This document shows, piece by piece, positions 9,245 to 16,755 of a DNA stretch of 64,000 nt. The stretch comes from Gracilimonas sp. GTDB taxonomy: Bacteria; Bacteroidota; Rhodothermia; Balneolales; Balneolaceae. The notes below the pieces were generated by a model. The model saw nothing but the letters and a program-made list of their open reading frames with translations. It searched no databases and had not been told where the DNA came from. Numbering within the stretch: the first letter of the stretch is position 1; the number at the start of each line of letters is the position of its first letter. The stretch covers positions 744,001 through 808,000 of the forward strand of contig NZ_JAVJQO010000008.1 of the NCBI RefSeq assembly GCF_040218225.1, in the 5' to 3' direction. Made by a program: the position numbers and the translations under genes.

Positions 9245-9285
9245 TTAAGCAAAAACTCACCAAGCCCCCCGAACATTATAAAATA

Positions 9286-9388
9286 GAACGCAGATGACAG
9301 GGATGAGGTGAATTAGCGCGGAATTTTTTATGATTTGCAGATAATTATTGATCCGTGATTATCCACAAGATCGGTGTTATCCGCGTTC
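9286..9388. repeat. Imperfect inverted repeat, dispersed intergenic element type
   Basis: The left arm begins GAACGCAGATGACAGGGAT (9286-about 9322). The right arm, read in reverse, begins GAACGCGGATAACACCGAT (9388-about 9350). The arms are imperfect copies facing each other around an AT-rich loop. The wording (ATCCGTG...TTATCCGCGTTCCA) resembles intergenic repeats I know from Chlorobi/Bacteroidota-type genomes. It fills most of the 307-bp gap after fliA. Confidence 0.6.
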
Positions 9389-9490
9389 CAATTCGATGTC
9401 AGCCAAGAATCTATCTATGCCACTAATTGCTTACTAAACCTATACCATACCTTAGGTGCTCTTTTCCTGACGTCGACTTGCAATTCTAAT

Positions 9491-9518
9491 TTAATTTCTC
9501 CTCTTTTTGATCCGATAA
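9491..9518 (+). promoter_or_regulatory. Sigma-28 promoter for the 86-aa gene
   Basis: TTAA, 16 bp, then TCCGATAA, ending 33 bp before the ATG at 9552. It matches the motif seen before motA, cheW and the chemoreceptors. Confidence 0.7.
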
Positions 9519-9551
9519 AGAAATAACGAATAAACTTTTCGGTATTTCAAA

Positions 9552-9812
9552 ATGTCACTTGTACCAAAAATAACGCGCTTTACTAAACTTCCGGAGCTCC
9601 TGAAGCACAAACAGGAAGCGGAAGAGAAGCAAAAAAAAGGCCGGCAAGACCGACAGGATGAAAAAGACCGCCCTCCTTTCGTAATCGAAGATGAAGTAGC
9701 ATTGAGTCGCGAATCCCTATCCGAATTTAAAGTAAAAGCTCAATCAAGGGAACCCCAGAAGCCTAAGTCTAAAGACGAAAACATCGGCGGACATATTGAC
9801 CTGCAGGTTTGA
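9552..9812 (+). CDS. Small charged protein of the sigma-28 regulon, unknown
   Basis: 86 residues, strongly charged, rich in Lys, Glu, Gln and Arg (residues 18-42 are almost all polar and probably helical), then IEDEVALSRESLSEFK, and ending GGHIDLQV. No membrane segment or signal. It follows its own sigma-28 promoter and sits between fliA and the end of the fliR operon. The DEVALSRES segment is faintly like the D-x-V-x-[IL]-S-x-x-A stretch of some FlgM proteins, but this is too weak to call it an anti-sigma factor. Its C-terminal I-D-x-x-[IV] end is shared with the 77-aa gene at 27028. Confidence 0.7.
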   Translation: MSLVPKITRFTKLPELLKHKQEAEEKQKKGRQDRQDEKDRPPFVIEDEVALSRESLSEFKVKAQSREPQKPKSKDENIGGHIDLQV

Positions 9813-9894
9813 TGCTTTTTGCTCAAAGCTGAATCCCTTCCCTTCCTTATCACCCCATAACAGATTATAGCAGTTTCTCTGGCTTCTCTCCAAA

Positions 9895-9924
9895 GTCATT
9901 CTGAGCAGAGCGAAGAACCTGAGT
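9895..9924. repeat. Short dispersed-repeat fragment
   Basis: GTCATTCTGAGCAGAGCGAA followed by GAACCTGAGTC. This wording resembles a repeat often found between genes in Bacteroidota/Chlorobi-type genomes. One copy only in this window. Confidence 0.4.
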
Positions 9925-10003
9925 CATAAGTTGCCTGCCAAATGTTTCTGGAAAGAACTTTCGGAATATCCCCAGGATGATTCTAAAGAAACGTTTGTGC
10001 TGC

Positions 10004-10792
10004 CTAAAACGGCTGTGGTGAGATCACACCCATTACTTCTACCAGGAAGTCATAGAGATGCTGAAACATCATATCAAAGGCAGTGGGAAGATATGGAATA
10101 GCCAACATCAGCAGCGCAATACCGACCCCAAATTTTATAGGAAGGGCGATAAACATCATATTGGCCTGCGGCATAATCCGGGCAAAGATAGCCAGAGACA
10201 CGTCGAGCAAAAACAGCACAATGATAAATGGGGAAGCAATTTGCACACCAATGGTGAAAAGATAGGTTGCTATTTCAAGCATATAGGGTCCGGCCAGATG
10301 GATCTGGGCTTCATTAACCGGAATGACTTCGAAGCTTCTTGCCAACGCACTGATATAGATTTTATCTCCATCAATCGACAGAAAGACCAACACGGCAATC
10401 ATACTGAAAAGATTACTCAGCACAGCACTTTGCTGTTGAGTTGAACTGTCAATCATATTGGCAAAGCTGAGTCCGGTATTTAAACTGATGAGCATGCCTG
10501 CCATTTCCAGGCCTGCAAAAACCAGCTGCCCCACCAGTCCCAATGCCATGCCTACCAGAACTTCGAGTATTATGGCCTGGAAAATAAATAACGTACCGTC
10601 ACTGGCAGATACAAAAGCACCCTCAGCAGGTATAGCGAAAAAAAGCAAAATCGTGGTAGCCATAGCGAAGTAAAGCTTGATTTGCTTTGGAAAAGCTGCC
10701 GAACTGAAAAAAGGTCCGGTCATAATAAGCGCTGCTACTCTGGTAAAAACAAGGAAGACCGATAAAATCATATCTATCGTCAGTGATTCCAT
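10004..10792 (-). CDS. fliR: FliR, flagellar export gate membrane protein
   Basis: 262 residues with about six hydrophobic segments and the FliR features VFTRVAALIMTGPFFSS near the N-terminus and GMLISLNTGLSFANMIDS in the centre. FliR forms the export gate with FliP and FliQ. It is the last gene of the long minus-strand flagellar block. No convincing terminator follows it. Confidence 0.96.
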   Translation of the reverse strand: MESLTIDMILSVFLVFTRVAALIMTGPFFSSAAFPKQIKLYFAMATTILLFFAIPAEGAFVSASDGTLFIFQAIILEVLVGMALGLVGQLVFAGLEMAGMLISLNTGLSFANMIDSSTQQQSAVLSNLFSMIAVLVFLSIDGDKIYISALARSFEVIPVNEAQIHLAGPYMLEIATYLFTIGVQIASPFIIVLFLLDVSLAIFARIMPQANMMFIALPIKFGVGIALLMLAIPYLPTAFDMMFQHLYDFLVEVMGVISPQPF

Positions 10793-10837
10793 ACCCTATC
10801 CCTGTTTTTTGATGAGTGTTAGCTTCATCAGATATGA

Positions 10838-11107
10838 TTATTGCGTAATCTGTGGAATGAAATCGAAGATGCGGTGCATAAAATCGACCGCAAACTGCAA
10901 CATAAAACCAAAGGAAAAGAACAGTACAACTACAACTACAACCATCTTTGGAATGTAACTCAATGTCATTTCCTGGATCGAAGTCGCTGCCTGAAAAATA
11001 GCAACGGCCAAACCTACGGCTAGTGCCCCCACCATAGCCGGAGAACATAATACAACAACGGCTGTGAGCATTTCCTGTAACCAATAAAGTGCGGTATCTA
11101 TATTCAT
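10838..11107 (-). CDS. fliQ: FliQ, flagellar export gate protein
   Basis: 89 residues, two transmembrane helices (about 15-38 and 50-72), matching FliQ in length and motif (AIFQAATSIQEMTLSYIPK). It packs with FliP and FliR in the export gate. It lies 6 bp after fliP and 45 bp before fliR. Confidence 0.96.
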   Translation of the reverse strand: MNIDTALYWLQEMLTAVVVLCSPAMVGALAVGLAVAIFQAATSIQEMTLSYIPKMVVVVVVLFFSFGFMLQFAVDFMHRIFDFIPQITQ

Positions 11108-11113
11108 TTTTCC

Positions 11114-11938
11114 CTAATTAAAACTTTGAACCAGCGATTGTACCAGCAGATACCATCCATCCGTAAGTACAAAAACAAGGATTTTGAAAGGCAACGAAAC
11201 CATTACCGGAGGCAGGAACATAATACCCATAGCCAACAGAATGGAAGCTACCACCAGATCAATCACCATAAAAGGCAGGTAAATCATAAAACCGATCTGG
11301 AATGCAATACGAAGCTCACTTAACACGTAGGCAGGCACAGCTACATAAAGTGGAAGCGTCTCCACATTATCTACGCTTTGGATCTCAGCCATATCCATAA
11401 AGTACAGCAGATCCTGATCGGAGGTCTGTCGAATCATAAATTCTTTTAAAGGTACAGAAGCCGCACTCAACGCCTCCATCTGTGTCATTTCTTCGTTGAT
11501 ATACGGTTGAATGGCCTGCTCATTCATTTTATCGAAAGTCGGCTTCATGATGAAAATGGTAAGAAATAAAGCCAAGCCAACCAGCACCTGATTTGGTGGA
11601 GATTGCTGGGTACCCAAACCCATTCGCAGAAAGAAAAACACCACGATGATGCGTGTAAAACTGGTCATCATAGTGATGAATGCCGATCCAAATGAAAGCA
11701 CCGTAATCAGTATCAGAGCTTGAATAGGCAGTGTAAAATCTTCATCCTGAGCTGTTGCCCCATTACTGCCTATCGACAAATCAATTTGTGGGAGAGCCTG
11801 AATGAACATCGGGCTGGTCACAGAAGCAACATTGATTGGCGTTGCCTCAGAATCAGCTGGTGTTAAGACAAACAAACCAGCCAGCACCAGGAAAATCCTG
11901 ATAAGAATTCTACTCTTGAGTTTAAACTTAGACATCAT
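11114..11938 (-). CDS. fliP: FliP, flagellar export gate protein
   Basis: 274 residues: a basic, hydrophobic N-terminus resembling a signal peptide, then four membrane segments. The FliP core is clear (TMMTSFTRIIVVFFFLRMGLG and the C-terminal PFMVIDLVVASILLAMGIMF). Pentameric core of the export gate. It starts 1 bp after the fliO stop. Confidence 0.97.
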   Translation of the reverse strand: MMSKFKLKSRILIRIFLVLAGLFVLTPADSEATPINVASVTSPMFIQALPQIDLSIGSNGATAQDEDFTLPIQALILITVLSFGSAFITMMTSFTRIIVVFFFLRMGLGTQQSPPNQVLVGLALFLTIFIMKPTFDKMNEQAIQPYINEEMTQMEALSAASVPLKEFMIRQTSDQDLLYFMDMAEIQSVDNVETLPLYVAVPAYVLSELRIAFQIGFMIYLPFMVIDLVVASILLAMGIMFLPPVMVSLPFKILVFVLTDGWYLLVQSLVQSFN

Positions 11939-11939
11939 C

Positions 11940-12521
11940 CTAATTTCTGAACATTTTATAAAGTGATTTAAAATCAGCGGAACCGTTTTTGACCTCAGCT
12001 ATTTCTTCCAGTCCTTCGTTTTCATTCCATTCCGATTTAGGGATACGGTGTAATAGATTCAGCGAACCTGCGGTCATTCCCATAACCCAAACCTCATTGT
12101 TTATTTCTACAAATTTGAGCTGAACACCCTGCCCCAAAATATGCTCGCCTAGATCTCGGCCATCTTTTTTTGTTTGGGGGGAACCGGATTTCTTTCTGGA
12201 CCAAAACCACACCAGGCCAAGCATTCCCATCATTACCAGGAAAGTAGTGAAGGCATTTTGGAAAGCGTCGTCCGTTTCGGCTTCTGCCTTTTCCGGTGAA
12301 ACCTCCTGAACCTCAGTTTTTTCCTTATTAAGGCTCGATTTTAACCCCTCGGTACGTTCAATAACTTCCGGGTTTGAAGTAGCTCTTTCCGTTGCTGAGA
12401 ACTCCATTCGGGAAACCAGGAACATCCAGATGACCAATAAAGCCGCCGCAAAAGCCAATACTATTTTAAGTACGTTCTGCGGCTTTTTCTCAGACTGCGA
12501 AAGGATTTTGGTAAAGTCCAT
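11940..12521 (-). CDS. fliO: FliO-like export gate assembly factor
   Basis: 193 residues, with two membrane segments (about 19-37 and 93-108) enclosing an acidic loop, and a cytoplasmic C-terminal domain (LGEHILGQGVQLKFVEINNEVW) like FliO. FliO helps FliP-FliR assembly. The ATG overlaps the fliN stop as TAATG. Sequence support is moderate because FliO is poorly conserved; position between fliN and fliP strengthens it. Confidence 0.8.
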   Translation of the reverse strand: MDFTKILSQSEKKPQNVLKIVLAFAAALLVIWMFLVSRMEFSATERATSNPEVIERTEGLKSSLNKEKTEVQEVSPEKAEAETDDAFQNAFTTFLVMMGMLGLVWFWSRKKSGSPQTKKDGRDLGEHILGQGVQLKFVEINNEVWVMGMTAGSLNLLHRIPKSEWNENEGLEEIAEVKNGSADFKSLYKMFRN

Positions 12522-13462
12522 TACGAGAGCTTGGCTAAACGTTGACGGGTGGTAATCAGGTTGGAAATACGAACACCAAAATGCTCGTCAATAACCACCA
12601 CTTCCCCATGAGCAATACGTTGTCCGTTTACCAGAATATCAACCGGTTCACCGGCCAGTTTCTCCAGTTCAATTACAGACCCTTTTGCTAGCTGAAGTAC
12701 TTTACCAAGCGGTAACTCAATACGTCCCAACTCAACGGAAACATCCATTTCTACGTCTTTGAGCAGATCCATGCTGTTTCCATCTCCGTTCTTGATAGCG
12801 GGCGTAGTTTCCTCAAAATCTTCAAATTCTATGTAACGGCCGGAAATCACTTCTTCGGGAGCCCTCATTTTTTCGAGGTCTTCAGAATGTGATGGGTTGA
12901 AGTCGTCGTCTTTAGCTTCCACTTCTTCCTGAACTTCCTTTTCCGGCTCCTCTTCCACGATTTGAGCTTCCGGATTTCCGAATAAAGCCGCAGCTTTGAT
13001 CTTATCATCCGCCAATCCCTCTACTTCCATGCTTCCATAGAAATACTCTGTGTGGCCCAGTTTGTCTTCCAATTGCTTAAGAGTAAGTACTTCTAATTCC
13101 TGAAGATCAAACTCCAGACCATCTTCTTTTAGTTTTTTGGAAAGAGTAACAGACAGCTCAGAAGAAAATTTCTTCAGCAGGTCTTTGGTGACCTCATTGA
13201 ATGAGCTCTCATCCACACCCAGCATAATGCTTGATAGGATAGCAAACCAGGCTTTATCCAAAATACAGATCAGATCCATCTGCGTATTTTCATCCCGCGT
13301 ATGGATGAAGATGTCTTCCTTGACCATTTTTTCCAGGAAGGCTTCGGATGACACAGCTTCAAAAGAAGTGATCTCAATGTTTGTTTCTTCAAGCAGAACA
13401 GAGGTTAAATATTTCTCTATTTCCGGAAGGTAGTTTTGCAGTTGTTCTTGATAGTAATTCAT
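12521..13462 (-). CDS. fliN: FliN/FliY-type motor switch protein with CheC/X-like N-terminal domain
   Basis: 313 residues. The last 80 or so (from about 231) are a FliN SpoA domain: LLKDVEMDVSVELGRIELPL, then ILVNGQRIAHGEVVVIDEHF. An N-terminal domain of about 150 residues resembles the CheC-like part of FliM/FliY, joined by an acidic linker (EEEPEKEVQEEVEAKDDD). A plain FliN is about 100-150 residues, so this is a FliY-like form. I do not see a complete CheC active site in the N-terminal part. Part of the C-ring with FliM and FliG. Confidence 0.9.
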   Translation of the reverse strand: MNYYQEQLQNYLPEIEKYLTSVLLEETNIEITSFEAVSSEAFLEKMVKEDIFIHTRDENTQMDLICILDKAWFAILSSIMLGVDESSFNEVTKDLLKKFSSELSVTLSKKLKEDGLEFDLQELEVLTLKQLEDKLGHTEYFYGSMEVEGLADDKIKAAALFGNPEAQIVEEEPEKEVQEEVEAKDDDFNPSHSEDLEKMRAPEEVISGRYIEFEDFEETTPAIKNGDGNSMDLLKDVEMDVSVELGRIELPLGKVLQLAKGSVIELEKLAGEPVDILVNGQRIAHGEVVVIDEHFGVRISNLITTRQRLAKLS

Positions 13463-13464
13463 AG

Positions 13465-14400
13465 TTATACCAGTTCCTGTTCGTTAATTTCTTCGAGGAG
13501 TTCAAAAATTTTGACGGCTCTATGCCCCTGAATAACACCGGGATATGCTGTCATTTTCTTAACACCATTTACCCGTACTTCCAGCGGCTTATCAGACTTT
13601 TGCCTCAGCGGGATGGTGTCGCCTTCTTTAAGGTTCATGATTTCATCTAGTGTGAGGCGGGTTGTTCCCAGCAATGACTGGATACGTATGTTAGCTTTTT
13701 TGAGTGTTCGCTTATACGATTCCATTTCTTCATCGGAAAGTCGTTCTTTGCGGGAATTCATCCCTTTTTTCATGATGGTATCATTCATTGCCTTTTTGAG
13801 CAGGCTGTAGGAGTAAGAGATACCGATCTCAATTTTTTGACCACCAAGATCAACCTCAAACTTCACTACAATGTTGGGGTCAACAGTAGCAAGGTGAAGG
13901 TTTTCTGGCTTGCTTTCATACTTTACGCGGTCAACTTTGAAGTCCATGTACGGCTCCCAGGCCAATACAATTTCATTACTGATGCTTCCCATTACCCGCG
14001 ACATGATTTTCTCTTCAATAACGGTGAGAATTCGCCGTTCACTCAACTGTTTTTCAGCCCCCCCACTCTGTCTTTCAATAAGATGAATACAGAACTCAGG
14101 TGGGAGTACGACAATTACTTCACCGCCCAGCTCATCTACCGAAAGCAAGTATATTGTACTCGGGCTTTTTATTTCCCGGGCAAACTCCGTTGAGGAAAGC
14201 TGATCTACCTTTTGCAGATACGCATCTACTTTATAGCGAAGTGAAGAGCTGAATATGCGGCTAAGATTTCGGGAAAAAACTTCATGAATAGCCTGCAGCG
14301 TCCTCATGATTTCCTTACTAAATAGCTTAGGATGTTTGAAATCGTAGGATTCTACATATTTAACATTTCCCAATGTACGCCTGGGCAGCTTCGATTCCAT
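13465..14400 (-). CDS. fliM: FliM, motor switch protein
   Basis: 311 residues: CheC-like middle domain and C-terminal SpoA domain (ANIRIQSLLGTTRLTLDEIMNL, KPLEVRVNGVKKMTAYPGV). FliM binds CheY-P and FliG in the C-ring. The N-terminus does not show an obvious LSQxEID CheY-binding peptide; the protein starts MESKLPRRTLGNVKYVESYD, so CheY may dock differently. It lies 2 bp before fliN. Confidence 0.94.
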   Translation of the reverse strand: MESKLPRRTLGNVKYVESYDFKHPKLFSKEIMRTLQAIHEVFSRNLSRIFSSSLRYKVDAYLQKVDQLSSTEFAREIKSPSTIYLLSVDELGGEVIVVLPPEFCIHLIERQSGGAEKQLSERRILTVIEEKIMSRVMGSISNEIVLAWEPYMDFKVDRVKYESKPENLHLATVDPNIVVKFEVDLGGQKIEIGISYSYSLLKKAMNDTIMKKGMNSRKERLSDEEMESYKRTLKKANIRIQSLLGTTRLTLDEIMNLKEGDTIPLRQKSDKPLEVRVNGVKKMTAYPGVIQGHRAVKIFELLEEINEQELV

Positions 14401-14425
14401 AAGAGTTTCCGTTCTTGGTTTACGA

Positions 14426-14929
14426 TCATTGCATTACATATTTAGTGAAATACAAATTGCGTACCGAACGGACCCCAATGGATGAATTAATTAGTCCGGA
14501 AAGTTCTCTCCGTAATTCTTCCCGCCCCGACACCTTGGTAAGCTGGTCTACAGATCGTGAAGAAAGGGCATCAATAATCTCTTGTTTTAGCTTCATCATG
14601 TTTTCGTCAAGAAGTGAAACATGGTCTTTATCGTCTAATTCGAGGCTTATTTCCACCATCAGGTATCTTTTTCCATAGGTATTGGCAGGATTCACTACCA
14701 TCTCTTCCATCTGATACGTACCATAATCAGCCGGACTTTTCTCGTTTATTTTTGCAAAAACGGTAGGATAATATTTATCCACAATGGTATAAGCGAGGAA
14801 TCCCTGCCCAACCAATATGAGTAAAAGCAGGAAATATTTTCCGAGCTTAAGAAATTTTGGCCCGCCTTTGCGCTTCTTGGCTTTTACTTCCTTCTTATCT
14901 TTTTGGTCGTTTTTATTCTCTGTGGCCAT
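14426..14929 (-). CDS. fliL: FliL, basal-body/stator associated membrane protein
   Basis: 167 residues: a Lys-rich cytoplasmic N-terminus, one membrane helix (about 30-50) and a periplasmic domain with YLMVEISLEL and VSGREELRRELSGLINS typical of FliL. FliL surrounds the stator. It lies between motB and fliM. Confidence 0.92.
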   Translation of the reverse strand: MATENKNDQKDKKEVKAKKRKGGPKFLKLGKYFLLLLILVGQGFLAYTIVDKYYPTVFAKINEKSPADYGTYQMEEMVVNPANTYGKRYLMVEISLELDDKDHVSLLDENMMKLKQEIIDALSSRSVDQLTKVSGREELRRELSGLINSSIGVRSVRNLYFTKYVMQ

Positions 14930-14940
14930 AATGGTTAATG

Positions 14941-15696
14941 TTAAATTGTTGCTGGATTATTGACCGGAATGGGCTCATCGAATGGCAGAACAGCTTCAAG
15001 AGCTCCCCTGGCTACCAAATCTCTCAGATATATCTCCACACGCCTGTTCTTGCGTCTTCCATCTATGGTTTCATTTTCGGATACAGGGCGATATTCCCCA
15101 AAACTACTTGCCTTAAAATGAGAAGGGTCCATATCTGCCTGACTTTGTAAATACTGAACCACTGATACTGAGCGTGCAGCTCCGAGATGCCAGTTTGATT
15201 GATATATCATATTACTTATAGGGACATTATCGGTATGGCCCTGAACCTCAATATCTAACACCCGGTCGCCCAAAACTTCTGCTACCTGCTCTAGAACAAC
15301 TTTAGCAACCGGTAACAATTCAGAAGAACCACTTTCAAAAGTCAGAGAATCACTAAGGGTAATTTTCACCCCATCCTGAAGCAGCTGAATATCCACCTCT
15401 GAGGATAAATCCTGCTTGTGAAGGAAATCAGCAAAGGCTTCCCAGCGCTCCATTTGCTCTTCCATCATTTGTTCAAGCTGCTCGGGTTCTATTTTGTTTT
15501 CTATACTCTCTACGGCTGCCTGAGATTCCGGCAGAAATCCCGCATTCTTCTGGAAGTATTGTATAAAACTGTTAAACGATGTTTTCTCAACGCCGGAAGT
15601 CATGGTATATAGCAACACAAAGAACGTGAGAATCAACGTCACAAGGTCACTATAGGTCACTAACCAGCCTTGAGAATCTCCTTTAGATTTTCCCAT
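14941..15696 (-). CDS. motB: MotB, peptidoglycan-anchored stator
   Basis: 251 residues. A single N-terminal helix carries the proton/sodium-binding aspartate (D17 in YSDLVTLILTFFVLL). A plug-like segment and an OmpA-type domain follow (FESGSSELLPVAKVVLEQVA, VQGHTDNVP, GRRKNRRVEIYL). The start overlaps the motA end by 37 bp, an unusually long overlap that suggests translational coupling. Confidence 0.96.
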   Translation of the reverse strand: MGKSKGDSQGWLVTYSDLVTLILTFFVLLYTMTSGVEKTSFNSFIQYFQKNAGFLPESQAAVESIENKIEPEQLEQMMEEQMERWEAFADFLHKQDLSSEVDIQLLQDGVKITLSDSLTFESGSSELLPVAKVVLEQVAEVLGDRVLDIEVQGHTDNVPISNMIYQSNWHLGAARSVSVVQYLQSQADMDPSHFKASSFGEYRPVSENETIDGRRKNRRVEIYLRDLVARGALEAVLPFDEPIPVNNPATI

Positions 15697-16538
15697 TCTT
15701 TATCCTGTTGTTCGATCCAAAGTTTGTAAAACTTCTCGTCTCGTTGTTTGATAATCTTTAGTTCTTCATGGTGTTTGACATACTCGGCCCGGCTGTGCGG
15801 ATCTATATGAATCAGCATTTTCTTTTCCATGATGCGTGGATTTTCACCGGCTACAATGGACAAAATACCCACCCGGAACATCCGTTTTCGGTTCAAATCA
15901 ATTTCACTCAAATACTCTAATTTAGCTGCCAACGGACCTACGATCATATTGGCGAACATACTTCCATATAGTGTTGTCAAAAGAGCTACCGCCATACCGG
16001 CCCCAAGCGCTTCCGGATCCGAAATATTCTGAAGCATCAACACCAAACCTACAATGGTTCCTATCATTCCGAAGGCAGGTCCATAGGTAGCCAGTGAATT
16101 CATAACACCGGCAGCAAGTTCTAAATCCCGCTCTGCTCCTTTAATTTCATCTGCCAGAATGCTATCCAGACTTTCTTCTTTGAAACCGTCAACCGCCAGC
16201 TGAAGACCGTTCTTCAGATAGTCATCTTTTAAATGTTTGATATCATTATCCAGAATCAACAATCCCCCGGTTCTAACACGCCGGGCAAACATACTGAGCA
16301 GCTCCATATCTGTTCGGAGGTCGATGGAGGTTACTTTCATTAATCCCATAAAGGTCTTAAAACTCGTTTTGATGTCATCGACGCTGAAGCTGATCATGGT
16401 TGATGCCATCGCCCCACCAACCACAATAAAAAGAGAAGACAAACTCAGGAATATGAGAATACTTCCTTCCATCATGATGGAACCGATGATCAGGGTGAAC
16501 CCAATAACTAATCCTATGATTGTTGAACGATCTAACAT
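15660..16538 (-). CDS. motA: MotA, flagellar stator
   Basis: 292 residues with four membrane helices, the MotA signature GPAFGMIGTIVGLVLML in the third helix region, and the cytoplasmic charged loop. The start is fixed by family (MLDRSTIIGLVIGF). A sigma-28 site ends only 7 bp before this ATG, so its mRNA would be leaderless or nearly so. First gene after the flgE terminator; motB overlaps its end. Confidence 0.96.
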   Translation of the reverse strand: MLDRSTIIGLVIGFTLIIGSIMMEGSILIFLSLSSLFIVVGGAMASTMISFSVDDIKTSFKTFMGLMKVTSIDLRTDMELLSMFARRVRTGGLLILDNDIKHLKDDYLKNGLQLAVDGFKEESLDSILADEIKGAERDLELAAGVMNSLATYGPAFGMIGTIVGLVLMLQNISDPEALGAGMAVALLTTLYGSMFANMIVGPLAAKLEYLSEIDLNRKRMFRVGILSIVAGENPRIMEKKMLIHIDPHSRAEYVKHHEELKIIKQRDEKFYKLWIEQQDKEWENLKEILKAG

Positions 16539-16545
16539 ATTTCCT

Positions 16546-16572
16546 TTATCGGTGTATGGATAAAAATCTTAA
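16546..16572 (-). promoter_or_regulatory. Sigma-28 promoter immediately before motA
   Basis: Minus-strand TTAA (16572-16569), 15 bp, ACCGATAA (16553-16546), then AGGAAAT and the motA ATG. With the usual 6-7 bp from -10 to the start of transcription, the message would begin at or beside the ATG. The AAGGAAA stretch looks like a ribosome site but would not be transcribed. Confidence 0.75.
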
Positions 16573-16731
16573 GAGGATATCCCCTGTTTTTCTAAAACCG
16601 TACAGAGAAACTTTCTGCAGGTACATTGGATGGGTATCGGCATTTTTTAAAAGTTCATAAGCATAAAAAAGCTCCACCCCTTGAATTAATCCAAAGACCA
16701 ATTCCAGAGAGCAGAGCTCAACCTTAACTAT

Positions 16732-16755
16732 AAAAAATTAGCTACGTTAGGCTAA
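16732..16755 (-). terminator. Rho-independent terminator after flgE
   Basis: Right after the flgE stop, read on the minus strand: TTAGC, an 8-nt loop, GCTAA, then TTTTTT. The short 5-bp stem suggests partial rather than complete termination. The rest of the gap to motA (about 160 bp) shows no gene. Confidence 0.65.

Noticed and set aside
16633-16641. GCCGATAC in the flgE-motA gap as a second sigma-28 promoter
   Set aside because: Last base differs and no TTAA stands at 15-16 bp.
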